64,000 bases of DNA. It comes from Viridothelium virens. Taxonomy: Eukaryota > Ascomycota > Dothideomycetes > Trypetheliales > Trypetheliaceae. Both the position numbers and the translations under genes were made by a program. The notes under the pieces were generated by a model. The model did no database searches and was not told the DNA's origin. It saw nothing but the letters and a program-made list of their open reading frames with translations. The stretch is taken from NCBI GenBank assembly GCA_010094025.1, contig ML991774.1, positions 374,821 through 438,820 of the forward strand. Direction: 5' to 3'. Of the stretch, positions 44,534 through 56,167 are shown piece by piece (position 1 is the first letter of the stretch; each line of letters begins with the position of its first letter).

Positions 44534-46953
44534 TTACTCAAAATTATCGTCCCGAGAAGGTTGTGGATCACCACGAGGAGGCCGAGCAGGACTCAATGGA
44601 CTGAGCGGTCCAGTGTCAAAACTCGTCAACGGCGGAACCGCCGCCCCTATCAAGCTTTTCCGATGAGCTCGTGGGCTCAGATCCAACTCCTCGGTCGCCT
44701 CAACAAGAGCTTCCTCCTCTGCATGGTCGTCATCCTGAACCTCGGCGGCTGCTAATCGCGAGGCCTTGACTGCCTGCCTCAGCTCGTCAATGAACAGCCG
44801 CATTTCACCAAAAGCAAGCGGCGATGCACCATCACCGTGCGTTTTGTAAAGCCGGCCAGCCTCATCCAGACATTTGTTAGCTTGGGCGCCCTTTTCGAGC
44901 TTCATCCAGTTTTCTGTGGCTAAGACAGCCCACAAAGCGGCTTTCCTCTGTCGGGAGCCCCAATTGTAGCTTCCAAAGCCGATTCTGCTTTCATAACACG
45001 CCGCAACCCTTTCGGTGAAGAGCGCGGTTCCGACCGGTCCCACGAGCCTGTTCTCCAGGATCCGGCTCGCCCATCTTGCGCCGTCATCCGCTGCGGAGGC
45101 TTCGCGTAACTTCAACAGCTCTAGACCCAGGGCCAGGGTTCGCAGCGCATTATAAGGTACTCCGCATCGGGTGATGTAAGAGTAACACGCAGTCTCCAGT
45201 GCTTGATCAATGCCTTCGGCCCTCATCTTCGTCGTGACAGCCTGATTGCTGATCAGAACGCTGATAGCGGTCATCTCATTAGCGCCTGCGTAGTATCTCC
45301 AGGCTTTATCATTGCTGTAATCGGAACGCAGAAGGTCATAGGTGCTGTAAGCCAATCTATAATCGCGGAGTATGAAGGCGTAGTCCGCTAACTTGCGCAT
45401 GATGGCTTCGGGAGCATCGGGTCTGTAAAATCCCTGTAAGGAGTCATAATTGCTGCTCACCCCAGTACCACCCAAGGGACCGCTTGAATTGCGCGAACCT
45501 GGGCCAAAGTTGGTTAAGCGTTTTGATAATGACATAAAACGGCCACTAAGACCCCTCCTACGTGAGGCAACTTGGTCATTCCAAGCTGCAGATTGTCGTT
45601 CCATCATAGGAATGATGGATTGGGTTACCATTTCTCGCACAAGTGATCGAATAGATTGGGCATCTGACTCAAACAAACAGGGCGTAGGGTCGTCATCATC
45701 CTCATGTTCTTCTACAGTGCATCAGTAAAGCAATCTAGCAATCGAGAGCGGATATTCAAACCTCTCCTTTGAATTTCTGCCAATTCTTCCGCAGCAGGGA
45801 CCCAGTCGCATGACGGCAGCCTTCGACTATCATCGTCTGAGGGTAGGCATCGGCTTGATCTCAACCGAAGCAGATGACAATGAAGGCCAAAATGTCTTTT
45901 CATCTGCTCAAATAACGCCTGCGATCGACTCATGTCGTCATGCTCTTCATCATGTACAAGAACGTAATATCGTAAATATTCATTATTGACCCATTGAGGT
46001 AATCTATGCTCTCCGGAGTTTGTGCTCGTGTACAAACGCCGTAATTCTTCGATTGGCGAAGGAGTGCGGGAAGATATAGCGATAACACAAGCTACAGGAT
46101 GTGAGAATGTTTCATGAGGTGTCATGGGCAGACCAGAAAGTAGTCTCCGCAGGTAAAGCGCATAAAAACGTGAAGGACTACTCAAGCTTCCAGCGCCTTG
46201 ATTTTTGAAGTTAAGATAGTCTGGTTCCTCGTGGACGAACTGCGATTCTGCGAATATGAGATGACGGTCAACGAGCTCTTCGATTTGGGTTACGTCCCCT
46301 CCAGTTCGCATGCGAATATGGGACGTCTCACTGGGAGACTCTGGGAAGCTGTTTCCGTTAGGTCTTTGCCGTGTGGTATTGACGTGATCAGGTACGCGAG
46401 GTGACTCCAAGCCATCCCGAAGCCCCTTGAATCGGATTCCAAAGTCTTCCAATTGTCTGCTTGACGCATTACTGTCGCGCACTGTCACTTTCCCATTCAA
46501 TTTTTCTCCATACGGTCTGAGCAATTGCAGTAGACCTCCCGGAAACCCCTTCTGAATCACAAGTCCATCCACCTCGGTCGATGCAAGAACAGCAACATGA
46601 GGCACGAAAGCCTGAGCGATAATGTGTCTTGGGTCATCTGGGGTACTCGGAAGAGGCTTTGCAGGCTGGGTGATACCATCGGTCGTCCCGGGAGAAAAGA
46701 TTGAGCCTCCAACGAGTCCTGCCGTAGGGGTAGCTGTACCAGATGTGGATGCATTCGAGGTCGGAAGTGTTGACGTGGACGCAAAGAGAGCAGACAGAGA
46801 AGCGTTTGATCGGCGATATGGTAAGCTGGCTATCGAAGACGCTGGAGAGGCATTTCTCAGGGCGGAATTGCGCGTTTTTGGCAGGACAATCGATTCCTCA
46901 GGTTCGAATTGTCGCGGCGATCTGAGCGGATCGGTATCTTGTTCAGAGGTCAT
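44534..46953 (-). CDS. TRS85: TRAPPIII subunit Trs85 (TRAPPC8)
   Basis: Trs85 directs TRAPPIII, the Ypt1 exchange factor for autophagy and Golgi traffic, to membranes. Exons 45762-46953 and 44534-45711 (intron 50 nt, GTTTGA...CTGTAG) give 789 residues. I chose the start MTSEQDTDPLRSP at 46953 rather than more distant in-frame ATGs, which would run through the divergent CCA1 promoter. Family blocks: AQAFVPHVAVLASTEVDGLV, the longin-like LLQLLRPYGEKLNGKVTVRD, SRFYALYLRRLLSGLPMTPH, then across the junction EEHEDDDDPTPCLFESDAQS. The later part has VREMVTQSIIPMMERQSAAW, RKLADYAFILRDYRLAYSTY, and KAWRYYAGANEMTAIS. Residues about 25-90 are Ser/Thr-rich and probably disordered. Together with TRS31, this is the second TRAPP subunit in the window, 40 kb apart. 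Confidence 0.92.
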
Positions 46954-47260
46954 GGAAGCCTGCGACTCAGGCGGCCGTGCTCGAAAGAAGTCGTTTGACT
47001 TCTTGTGAACATCGAGGCCAGGCAGGATTGACGAGAGAAAGCGAACGGAAGTGGAGGCGCAAAGTAATCTAAGGATTGTATATGTTTCTGTGCCTTGTTC
47101 GTTTTTCCATGTGAGGATGGCGACGTCAAGGCTGAGGCCGGGACATTGCAACAAGAACTCCGACCATATTTTTTTTGGCCGCAACAAGGACATTACATTA
47201 ATTACCTTGACCAGCACCTACACCTCAGACAATTTGCAAAAAAAAAAAAAAAAAAAGCGA
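46954..47260. promoter_or_regulatory. Bidirectional promoter region TRS85/CCA1 with poly-A tract
   Basis: A 307-bp spacer between divergent start codons. Just upstream of CCA1 lies an uninterrupted A tract of about 18 bases (47238-47256), a likely nucleosome-excluding dA:dT element. No factor site is claimed. Confidence 0.6.
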
Positions 47261-50200
47261 ATGATACCACTGATCCGACGCACAGCAATCAGGAAGAGTC
47301 CGATAACCTTCAGTCCTCCATCGCCATCTATCCGCTTGCGTGTTCTGCCAGCATCTCCATGTATTTGGAACCACTCACGCATGCTCCATATGTCCATGCA
47401 GAGCTCGGATGACTCACCCAGTCCGAAGAAGCAAAGACTGAGCTCTGAACTGAACCCGCACTCGTTGTCTCGGGAATCTCATTCTGCGATGTCAACCCCC
47501 AAGCCAGAGGGCCGTAGCCTCGAGCTCACCGACACCGAGAGCACTTTGCGACGGCTTCTCTTGGATGTAGCCCATTACATTGATTCGTCTTTATCGACCG
47601 GAGAGGCAGAAAGTCATGTAATACTACCAGAGGACTTAGTAAAGTCCAAAACTATCTTACGATTTACTGGTGGCTGGGTCCGGGACAAGCTCTTGAGTAT
47701 CAACAGCCATGACATTGACGTGGCCATCAACAAAATGACGGGTTATCAGTTCGGTCTGAAAATGAAAGAATACCTCGAGATTCCAGGTAACCCGGAGAAG
47801 TATGGCCTTCAAGGAATCGCGTCTACAGATGCTCAGTCTGCCAAAGCTGGCGCCGGTGACAAGAGCAAAGTCGTTGGCGGTCTCCATAAGATAGAAGCAA
47901 ATCCCGAAAAATCAAAGCATCTAGAAACTGTCACTACCAGGGTCCTTGGTTTAGACATAGACCTTGTAAACCTTCGCAAGGAGACGTACACCGATGACAG
48001 CCGCAATCCGCAGATGGAATTTGGAACACCAGAAGAGGATGCGCTTCGCCGTGATGCCACGGTAAATGCCATGTTCTACAATCTCAACCTATCGGAAATC
48101 GAGGACTACACGGGCAAAGGATTTAGCGATATGGAAAATAAGTTTATTCGCACACCACTCGAGCCGCATCAGACGTTTAAAGATGATCCGCTGAGGGTAT
48201 TGAGGTTGATCAGATTTGCGAGTAGACTGGACTATACTATTGATTCGGAGGCAGAGAAGTCGATGGGACAACAAGATATCAAGGATGCACTGCGGGCGAA
48301 AATCAGTCGTGAAAGAGTGGGAACCGAAGTGGAAAAAATGCTCAAAGGTAAATTACTTTTCAACATCCAGCAATAGCGCTACTAACGCCGCTGTCAGGGC
48401 CTCGTCCATATTTTGCACTCGGTCTCATCGAGCGCCTTGGGCTGTATTCAACCATCTTCACAGACCCGACTCATGAGGTGGACTATATACCTGAGCTTGA
48501 TCGGTTGAAACCTGCTTATAGCGTCTTGGAAAGCCTTTCACAACCGCCAAAAGGTGTCCAGTACTGCATCATCAGCGAGACAATTGCCCAAAACGCCGAC
48601 GAGGAATACATAGCTCTGCTGCTCGCTGCACATATTCCTTGGGTTGACGCTCCCAGTCCTGAGCCTTCGAAAGCCAGAGGCAAGGCGCCAACCCCGGTGC
48701 CGGTATCGATTGCCCGAGAAGGCATCAAAGCGACGAACAAAATCTGTGATATTATCTATGCCGCCGTCCGGAACGCAGACGATATCATAGGACTGAAAGA
48801 TCGGCTTGTCGAGCGAAAGAAGTATCCTCACCGCCGTGTTGAAGGCAAGGATGCTTCTGCACGAGACGTGTTGGGCATGGCAATTCGTACTTGGGGTGCT
48901 TCGTGGCGGAGTCAAGTTCTATGGGCGATTTTAGCTGAAGTTTCAGCTGAGCCAGATAAGCAAGACAGTAAGCGAGTCGTACAAGTCTGACAAAACTTTT
49001 GCTGAGTATTCTAGAAATTCTTGACGACTACTCGCAGTTTCTTATGGAGATCGAAAGCCTTGGACTGTATGAGGCATATGCGCTAAAGCCGTTAGTTGAT
49101 GGCAAAACTCTCGCCAACGCATTATCGACCAAGCCAGGCCCTTGGATGAAATCAGCACTCGACGTGGTCATGGCCTGGCAACTGCGGAATCCCGATAGGA
49201 CCAATCCGCAGGAAGCTATCGAGGAGGTACGCTTGAGTCAGGAGAATCAAGAGCAGAAGAAGGGTGAGCTCACCAAAGCCCTCATCCATCATTTCCTTGG
49301 GCTTACCATTCGTCCTATCTTCGCAAAGACGCAGCATCCAACATCGGTCACACAGCAGGGTCGTAAACGGACCACCGAGGTACTACAAGGTAGATTTGGA
49401 GACCATCTGATGGACGATGATAGCCAGACAAAGCCATGGAAGGGGCCAGACTCATATGCACTAGATTTGCTGGAATGGGTACTACGCAGTTTGTCCGATG
49501 GGGAGACGGAGAGAAATTGGGGCTTACTTTTACCACCTTTGCTTACGATTGTGGACGATATCGATCATAGCATGAAAGCACGAGGCTGTACCATGTTGAA
49601 GCTACTTCTAGGCCATACTCCCCCGTCCCTTCTCGCACGAACGGGAGTCGCAGACGTGATCGAGGAGGCCGTGATGCCATATCTGTCCTACCTTCCCACG
49701 CTGACCCCCGAAGACGAATCTATCGCACTTCTCTCCGCTGCCTATCCCACGCTCCTCACACTGTCCCGAGTGCGATATCTAGACATCGATTCAAGGCGCA
49801 AGCCGCAACGCAAGACGCAAAATCGCACATCTGAGGACATTTTTCTTTCCACTCCTAAAGATAGAAAAATACATTTCCTCGACAAAATCGTCCGCCAAGG
49901 CGTCCTCTCCGGCTTCGCGCATGCTAGCAGCCATGTCCGCGTCGCTGAAACGCTCTTCAAGCATCTTATGCCGCTCATTCAGGAGCTTGGCATCGAGTTT
50001 GTCAAGCATTTAAAACACGTTCTTCCGCTTATCACCGAAACACTCTCGAATCCCTTCGGTGCCGCATATCCGCCCTTGCTAATCGTGGCAACGAAAGCGT
50101 TGCAGACCGTGATCTTAAATTGTTGGCCACGGATGGCGTTTTGGCGAGGCGAGGTCTTGAAGGGAGTGACAATCTGTTGGTTGAGGATAGCGGAAGAAAA

Positions 50201-50381
50201 TCGATCGGATGCACAGCTCACGGCTGTCGAGAAGGAACTCCAGAAGACAGTGCAGATGCTTGCTGCAGCTGTGGAGCAGGATATCGAGATCGATAGCGAG
50301 TTTCAACAGCTTGTGGCTGCGGACGAGCGACTGGAGCGTCTCTTCGGAGGCGGCGAAATTGAGAAATCTGCTGCTGAATAG
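47261..50381 (+). CDS. CCA1: CCA-adding tRNA nucleotidyltransferase fused to Tti2-like protein
   Basis: Exons 47261-48347, 48398-48967 and 49015-50381 (introns 50 and 47 nt) join in frame to 1007 residues. The first part is a class II CCA enzyme that completes tRNA 3' ends: LRFTGGWVRDKLL, SHDIDVAINKMTGYQFG, DLVNLRKETYTDDSRNP, EDALRRDATVNAMFYNL, DPLRVLRLIRFASRL, and after the first junction GPRPYFALGLIERLGLYSTI. It ends with ALDVVMAWQLRNPDRTNPQE, the normal family terminus. The frame then runs on without stop or intron into a Tti2-like region (from about residue 630): LTKALIHHFLGLTIRPIFAK, LLPPLLTIVDDIDHSMKARG, TPPSLLARTGVADVIEEAVM, and a HEAT-like C-terminus. Tti2 belongs to the Tel2-Tti1-Tti2 chaperone of PIKK kinases. 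Upstream in-frame ATGs at 47381, 47390 and 47396 allow a second, shorter product. Confidence 0.87.
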
Positions 50382-50399
50382 CAATGTGAGCTCTCTAGA

Positions 50400-51290
50400 A
50401 CATCCACAAAATTCTCTTGCCTGTCACGAAGCTCGTCAAGGCTTATACTCCGGATCCACCTTACTCTGCTTAAACAGACTCTTCCCCCGCAACCACTGCT
50501 TATACGCCTTATATCGCTTCTTCCCACCATCCTCCTCATTCACCGTCAACGGATCATCCTGCACCACCAGATAATCCTCATAATACCGCACATCCTCCTC
50601 TCCCGGCTCCCAGCTCTTTCCCTGCCCCTGCCTCTGCCCCCGCGCCTGTCCGCTCCCAAGCCCCCGCCCCACCTCCCACCGCTCTTCCCCCTCCTCCTCC
50701 TCATCCACCACCCCATCCACACGCGCATCCATCATCGGGCCCGCGACGCTCCCAACATACTCGACATAATCCGGATGCGCGTCGCCGACGCCAGCTCCCG
50801 CCCCCGCAGCCGCAAACTCGCTCGACACCACCAGCGGGATGTTCACCGGGTGCCGGACGTAGCGTGCGTACTCCTCGGCTTCGGCGGGCGTGAGGCTCGG
50901 ATTCAGCGAGTGGTGGTAGAACTGGTTGAGCGTCCATTGCGTCATGAGGGTTTTGTCGGCGGGCTGGAGGGTCGTGGAGGTGGCGCTGGCGGAGAGCGGA
51001 GCTGTCGTCGTCGCTGCTGGAGTGAGGGCGGCGGGCGATGCTGGAGGTCGGTCGCGCAGGATGCTGTGCTTGATGATGGGGTCTTGGCCGGGGGGTTGCA
51101 GGCGGCTGGAGCGGACGGTGCTGGAGCTGATCTCGCTGTGGGGGTCGACGATGGTGACGCCTTTGCGGTTCGCTTTGGCTTTGCCGGGGGACTCGGAGTC
51201 GTTGGTGTTGCGGCGGGGACGGAAGGGGCTGAAGTCGTAGTTCGAGCCGTTTTCGGCTGGTTTGCCGGGGGGCAGGTATTTGGCTGTGGA
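50400..51290. other. Strand-skew island 5 (C-rich then G-rich)
   Basis: Plus strand: 71 C and 14 G in 50581-50700, then 62 G and 23 C in 50941-51060, switching near 50865. It covers the 3' end of the minus-strand FIG4 and ends abruptly inside it. Confidence 0.8.
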
Positions 51291-53621
51291 GTTCATCTTG
51301 TATGCGTAGATCATCTTGAGCGATGAGAGGGTGAGGGGCCGATAGTATTCGAGCCAGTAGTCGTCGTAGGTGCCGAGTCCTTTAGAAGAGAGTTCCTGGC
51401 TCGATTCCAATAACGGTGGTGGCATTTTACGGGGCTCTAGGAATTCGGGCGTGAACCATTGTTGGTAATCCCTTCGAACCCTCTGTAGGAAAGATCGTGG
51501 GTCCGCATGATGGAGATAGTGGTCAGTTGTAAGATCCCAAAGCATAGGCTGTCCATGAGCGTAAATGTAATTTCCCAAAAATAGATTGTACGCCTCTTGT
51601 CGCTGGGCATCTAGGAAGGAATTGTGATAGTAGCGCTTAAAGCTCTCTACCATATCGCGAGAATGGCTATGCCAATGATCGATCTTCCGATATGTCGCCA
51701 TTGTATTGACGAGGTGAGATCCGCCATATTGTATAGCAATAGTATCTCCATGGTCGTGGAACATGTGTGTAAAGATATTGACAGCGTCTGTATCATAGTC
51801 CACGTCGTCACCGGCGATGACGCCTAATGCTTGCAGTTGACGACCGAGCGCTCTCTTCCCAATGACAAACTGCGCCGCATTCGTCCGGTCCAGACAGTCA
51901 ATGCAGTTCGTCCTTGCAATGCCGTTCTGTAATCTCGGCTCCGTTTCAAGCTGGTCCCCGTTGTGGAAGAACCCAGTCTTGGAGATGACTTCTTCTGCTA
52001 TAATTTCTAGAGTTCCAATTACATCCTGTCCACGAGTTTTCGAAGCACGACTCATGTCAAAGGCTTTGTAGATGATCTTTTTGTCGGCCGGCAGGAATTG
52101 GTTGAGATATTTGAGAGCATTCTGGTACTCTGTGAGTAGCTTCGACTCCCTCGGCTTTCGTTCGCGAGCCTTAATTAAATTAATGGCAAAAACTGGCGCT
52201 CCATACCGTTCAAAGAGGTTATCGAAATGGAGAGCAGCTGGCTGATAGAACGGATCCAGCAGGTTCAGATCAATGTCAGGCTTCGGAGTTACTCCACTGT
52301 TGTCCTGCGTCCAATAAAGAGGAATACTACCCCGGTGCTGAACGTAAGAGGTGTAGCTTGGACTCGAGTAAAGGCGTGGTCCAGGGGCATGGAATGAAGT
52401 CGTCAGCATTTCTGATACAATTTGCTCAGTCTCAACATCATTAGCAACATAACCTAGGTCATTGGCTCCTCGTTTTAAGAAACGAGCTCCAGCAAAGAAC
52501 CTCGATCGCCTTGCAATGATGGTAATGTAGACACAGCGACCGAATATATCAAGCGAAGACTGGTCGATGAAACCGTGCACTATTGGCAGGCACCAGTCAT
52601 ATAGGTTTTGTAGAGAATCTGCAGCAGCCGAAAGCAGGAAGTGATTCCAGACAAACATGTCATTGTAGTCATGATTTGGATGAGGACGTCCCTCTTGGAC
52701 TGCTTGCCTCTCTAGAATGATATTTTGCTGCAGAGTACGAGTAATGTTGTATGAATAGCTGAAGTAGAATGACCTCGATAAGTCCAAGTTGTTAAGGATC
52801 CCTAGGAAACGAGCCTCCTCCGGATTGCGATCCCGTGCAAAACGAGTGCTTGATCCGGTGGTCAATGGAACAAGCTCGGTACCTTCGATCTGGTAGATGT
52901 AGTGCCCGCCAATCATGGCCACCTGTTGTCGCTTTGTGATGAGTAGCATGTAGTACGCCTCAGTGAACCTAATGAAGCCAAGTAGTCCCCATGTGCTGCA
53001 CTTCATCTTCATGCCTCCTGAGGGTCTGTTACCGTCATCTATAGTATTCAAGAGTTGGGTCATTTCTCTCTTGTCATAGGTAATGTCGTCTTCGACGATG
53101 CTCAGCTGCCCAGGTGGCGCCGTTCGGTCAATCTTCAAGATCCTGTACTGGCTATCGAGAACATCGGCTCCAATCAGATAGAAACGCGTTGCAGTCTCAT
53201 AGAGATGGAATTTATGCATTTTCCGGGCGCCTGCCTCGCCGATCCTCTCATATGCCTCGGGGGGAATTCTGTACATTCCAGCAGGATCTGAGGACTTTTC
53301 GAAGGATGATGGCTCCGGAGGCTCTTCCTCATCGCCCTCGATCTGCACTGATCCATTTCTGGGTGAAGTCTGAACTTCGGGGCCTTCATCGGGCGTGGGC
53401 ATTGCGTCTGGTACCGGCTGTCCATTCAACTGGAATTGAGTCCCTGATGGTGAAGTTGACTGCACGGCTTGAGGGGTCTTAAGGTTGGGATCGAGCAGAG
53501 AAGGCGAAATAGCCAACATATCGGAATCCACCAGGGGAACATCAAGTGAAGTAGTCTGCGCCTCTGGTACGGAGTTGTCCGTAGACCCAGCCATAGCCGC
53601 TTCCTTGTTTGGCTGCTCCAT
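50436..53621 (-). CDS. FIG4: SAC-domain phosphoinositide 5-phosphatase Fig4
   Basis: Fig4 removes the 5-phosphate of PI(3,5)P2 and scaffolds the Fab1-Vac14 complex on the vacuole. A single exon encodes 1061 residues (yeast Fig4 has 879). An acidic N-terminal extension of about 110 residues precedes KMHKFHLYETATRFYLIGAD. The SAC domain includes GGMKMKCSTWGLLGFIRFTE, YYMLLITKRQQVAMIGGHYI, FYFSYSYNITRTLQQN, FMW/FVWNHFLL-type block, RRSRFFAGARFLKRGAND, and the catalytic C-x5-R block RTNCIDCLDRTNAAQF. The Fig4-specific GNYIYAHGQPMLWDLTTDHY follows. The last 240 residues are Pro/Gly/Ala/Glu-rich because they fall in skew island 5; the very C-terminus (DPLTVNEEDGGKKRYKAYKQ) is again conserved-looking. 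It is convergent with CCA1-TTI2, with 54 bp between stops. Confidence 0.94.
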   Translation of the reverse strand: MEQPNKEAAMAGSTDNSVPEAQTTSLDVPLVDSDMLAISPSLLDPNLKTPQAVQSTSPSGTQFQLNGQPVPDAMPTPDEGPEVQTSPRNGSVQIEGDEEEPPEPSSFEKSSDPAGMYRIPPEAYERIGEAGARKMHKFHLYETATRFYLIGADVLDSQYRILKIDRTAPPGQLSIVEDDITYDKREMTQLLNTIDDGNRPSGGMKMKCSTWGLLGFIRFTEAYYMLLITKRQQVAMIGGHYIYQIEGTELVPLTTGSSTRFARDRNPEEARFLGILNNLDLSRSFYFSYSYNITRTLQQNIILERQAVQEGRPHPNHDYNDMFVWNHFLLSAAADSLQNLYDWCLPIVHGFIDQSSLDIFGRCVYITIIARRSRFFAGARFLKRGANDLGYVANDVETEQIVSEMLTTSFHAPGPRLYSSPSYTSYVQHRGSIPLYWTQDNSGVTPKPDIDLNLLDPFYQPAALHFDNLFERYGAPVFAINLIKARERKPRESKLLTEYQNALKYLNQFLPADKKIIYKAFDMSRASKTRGQDVIGTLEIIAEEVISKTGFFHNGDQLETEPRLQNGIARTNCIDCLDRTNAAQFVIGKRALGRQLQALGVIAGDDVDYDTDAVNIFTHMFHDHGDTIAIQYGGSHLVNTMATYRKIDHWHSHSRDMVESFKRYYHNSFLDAQRQEAYNLFLGNYIYAHGQPMLWDLTTDHYLHHADPRSFLQRVRRDYQQWFTPEFLEPRKMPPPLLESSQELSSKGLGTYDDYWLEYYRPLTLSSLKMIYAYKMNSTAKYLPPGKPAENGSNYDFSPFRPRRNTNDSESPGKAKANRKGVTIVDPHSEISSSTVRSSRLQPPGQDPIIKHSILRDRPPASPAALTPAATTTAPLSASATSTTLQPADKTLMTQWTLNQFYHHSLNPSLTPAEAEEYARYVRHPVNIPLVVSSEFAAAGAGAGVGDAHPDYVEYVGSVAGPMMDARVDGVVDEEEEGEERWEVGRGLGSGQARGQRQGQGKSWEPGEEDVRYYEDYLVVQDDPLTVNEEDGGKKRYKAYKQWLRGKSLFKQSKVDPEYKP

Positions 53622-54039
53622 CGTACAGGACAGTAGGTAGTATCAATTGTCCTCACATGATAGGGTAGCGTAGCGTTCCGAACGTGCTCTGGGATCCCCG
53701 AAGAGCATTGTCCTTGTGATCCGATTGGTATGGCTGCTCATCGAGAAAGGTGGTGTTGCTTGATTCGTTGCTTAGATGCAACTCGGCAAACCCGCCACAC
53801 CTCGTGATGGCTTGACCAAACTCTCGGTCGCTACACCAATTTGGTGAACAAGGGACTAAGGAATACTCGAACCCGACTTTCTATTGCAGGATCCTTGGAT
53901 GCAAAAAAAAAGGTCAGATGTGCAAAGCAGGACTGGCGGAGTTACCGTTCGGGTAAATCCTTGACATGAACTCGGGTAACACGCTTACAGATTTATAGGA
54001 ATACGAAGCGAGACGTTCTTTGTAGATTACACTATCCGT
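53622..54039. other. Intergenic: FIG4 promoter and transporter 3' region
   Basis: A 418-bp stretch with a short A tract near 53904. Nothing else is recognised. Confidence 0.5.
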
Positions 54040-55885
54040 CTACAGAATATATATGAACTGTCTGCTCGTCTTTCTGGAAGCGAAAGCATCTACCAAAGGC
54101 GTGTTTCCTGTCGAGCCCGTCTCTTCAGAAGAGGCCAGACGCTTTCGCGTGTTCGCTCTCTTGAGAACCGCTCTTAAGCCAAGTGCCCCAGCGAGAACAA
54201 ACAACATAAATCCCGCACAAATGCTCATTCCTTTGACGTAGTATGGCTTATCTGTATCAGGATAGAGTCTTGTGCCCAATAAAGGCCCACATTGACCGAT
54301 GATATTCAGCATCGCCATTCCTGTCCCTTTCTTCGAGTCCGATTCTTGATTATTGATCGTCCAAGTGATGATGAGAGTAACAGCAGAAAAGAAACCTGCT
54401 GCCGCAGGATAGATGCCACAGTATCGCCAGAGAGGACTCCAGCGAGCAGATCCAGTTGCGGCGATAAGAGCGTAGCCCGAAGCCGCAAGAAGAGCATGGA
54501 GCGCAATGAAAAGGCCACGATTATTAGTCCTGTCAGAGAGAAAGGCAGTAATCAAGACGACAATGAAAGCAATGAGGTAGGGTGGTGCTGAGAGCGCTTG
54601 AGAAGATATCGAAGAGTAGCCCATTCTAGTTATGGTTAGCATGCTATTCATCAGCCCAAGGCAATCATACTGACTCATTAATGATCGTCGGTAGGAAAAC
54701 AGGCATTGAACTAAAAGCAACATTGCAGCAAAAGAACATCATTGCAGTGAGATAGCACTTCGGGTCTACCAGTGTCTGAAGCACTTCCTGCAAATCAATT
54801 CGTTCTCTTACGGACCCTTGCGTGGGACCATCCAACTGTGCAGTATCTCCTGCGCTTCCTTCTCTGCGTAAACGAATTTTGGCAACCTTCCGCTGCCTCG
54901 TGGTTAAAAACCGTGCCGACTTTGGGTTGTCGGGGACATGAGACCAGGCAAAAACTGCAGCCAAAACACTCGGGAATCCTTCGACAAGAAACAAAAGCCG
55001 CCAAGGTGCGATCGGGCTAGCCTTGCCAATCTTTGTGATGACCCAGGCCAGAGTACTCGCGAAAGAAGTGGCCAGTGGAGCAGCGGAAATGAATAGACCT
55101 GTCCGGAAAGCAAGCTCGTTGCGGCGGTAAAAAAAGGAAAGGTAGAAAGGCACTCCAGGTCCAAAGGCCGCTTCACCAACGCCGAGGAATGCTCTTATGA
55201 TTAACAGGGTAGTGAAGGAAGTCGTCACAGATTGGAGAGAGGCCAGGAGACCCCAAGACAAGACGCAGAGAGATATGTAAATGTGAGGTGGTACAAGACG
55301 ATACCTTTCGATGAGTTAGCAATAGATGGCCTTTGAAAAAGAAATTGTGATACTATACATCAACGTCATCCATTCAAACAGTATGTATGTGATGTAGAAA
55401 GCAGTGAGCAGCCACTCGTACTGCTGTCCCGTCAAATTGAGATCTTGAACCAAGCCAGCTATTCGAGCATTCCCAATATTTGATCGATCCAAAAATGACA
55501 GCATATATAAGAAGGCCATGAAAAGCACCAATCTCCTATCCAATTTGTGTATAACAGCATTCTCCTCGTCTGGCGTATAGAGCTCAAAGCTTTGGACACT
55601 AGCTCTCCGCCGAGACCTCAATTGTATGTTGTCCTCCTCTTCATCTGCCTCGATATCATCAATGGTATCTGGACTCTTCAGCGGCTTGGGTGCCAGGCGC
55701 TGTAGCTGGAAGCTCTGCCCTGCTTCGGTTGTCTCGAGGTCATCTTCATCCTCCTCACTGTCTGTATCGGGCGTGAGTCTTGCAGCTTCCACGGATCCAT
55801 GGCTCGAACCCGAACTGTCCTGATATTCGTTTGTATGGTCATCGTCGGCATTGGTCTGGACTGGAGCGTATTGGGAACTTGGCAT
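54040..55885 (-). CDS. Major facilitator transporter, anion:cation symporter (Dal5-like) family
   Basis: This is a plasma-membrane permease of the family that takes up allantoate, vitamins or other organic anions with protons. Exons 55359-55885, 54675-55304 and 54040-54625 give 580 residues. The introns are GTATAG...AAAG (54 nt) and GTCAGT...CTAG (49 nt). A polar, acidic cytoplasmic N-terminus of about 105 residues leads to KLDRRLVLFMAFLYMLSFLD (TM1) and SNIGNARIAGL. Other family blocks: ILFEWMTLMYRLVPPHIYIS across junction 1, FLGVGEAAFGPGVPFYLSFF, PWRLLFLVEGFPSVLAAVFA, and INEMGYSSISSQALSAPPYL across junction 2, then SDRTNNRGLFI and GTGMAMLNIIGQCGPLLGTR. About 12 spans can be counted. The substrate is not predictable. 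The next gene downstream on this strand is FIG4. Confidence 0.9.
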
Positions 55886-56167
55886 GACGGCTGCTGATCG
55901 TCTGCCAAGATAGCCACATGGCGAGCGAAACGGGTGTACTGAGGTGTTATCTTTACTTCGAAATTCTGCAATTCATCGTAGACTACGCAATCGAAGAATG
56001 AATGAGGTCCTATTCCCGGTTTCGAGCGAGAGGGACCGGTATTGGGGGCTGCGGGAGCTGAGTGCGACGCGGTTCAAAAAATGAACTGCGGTAGAGATGC
56101 GGAGGTTCCATCGGTGGGACGGATGCGAAAACTGTACAAACGTTTATTTTACATCTACATCTACAAT

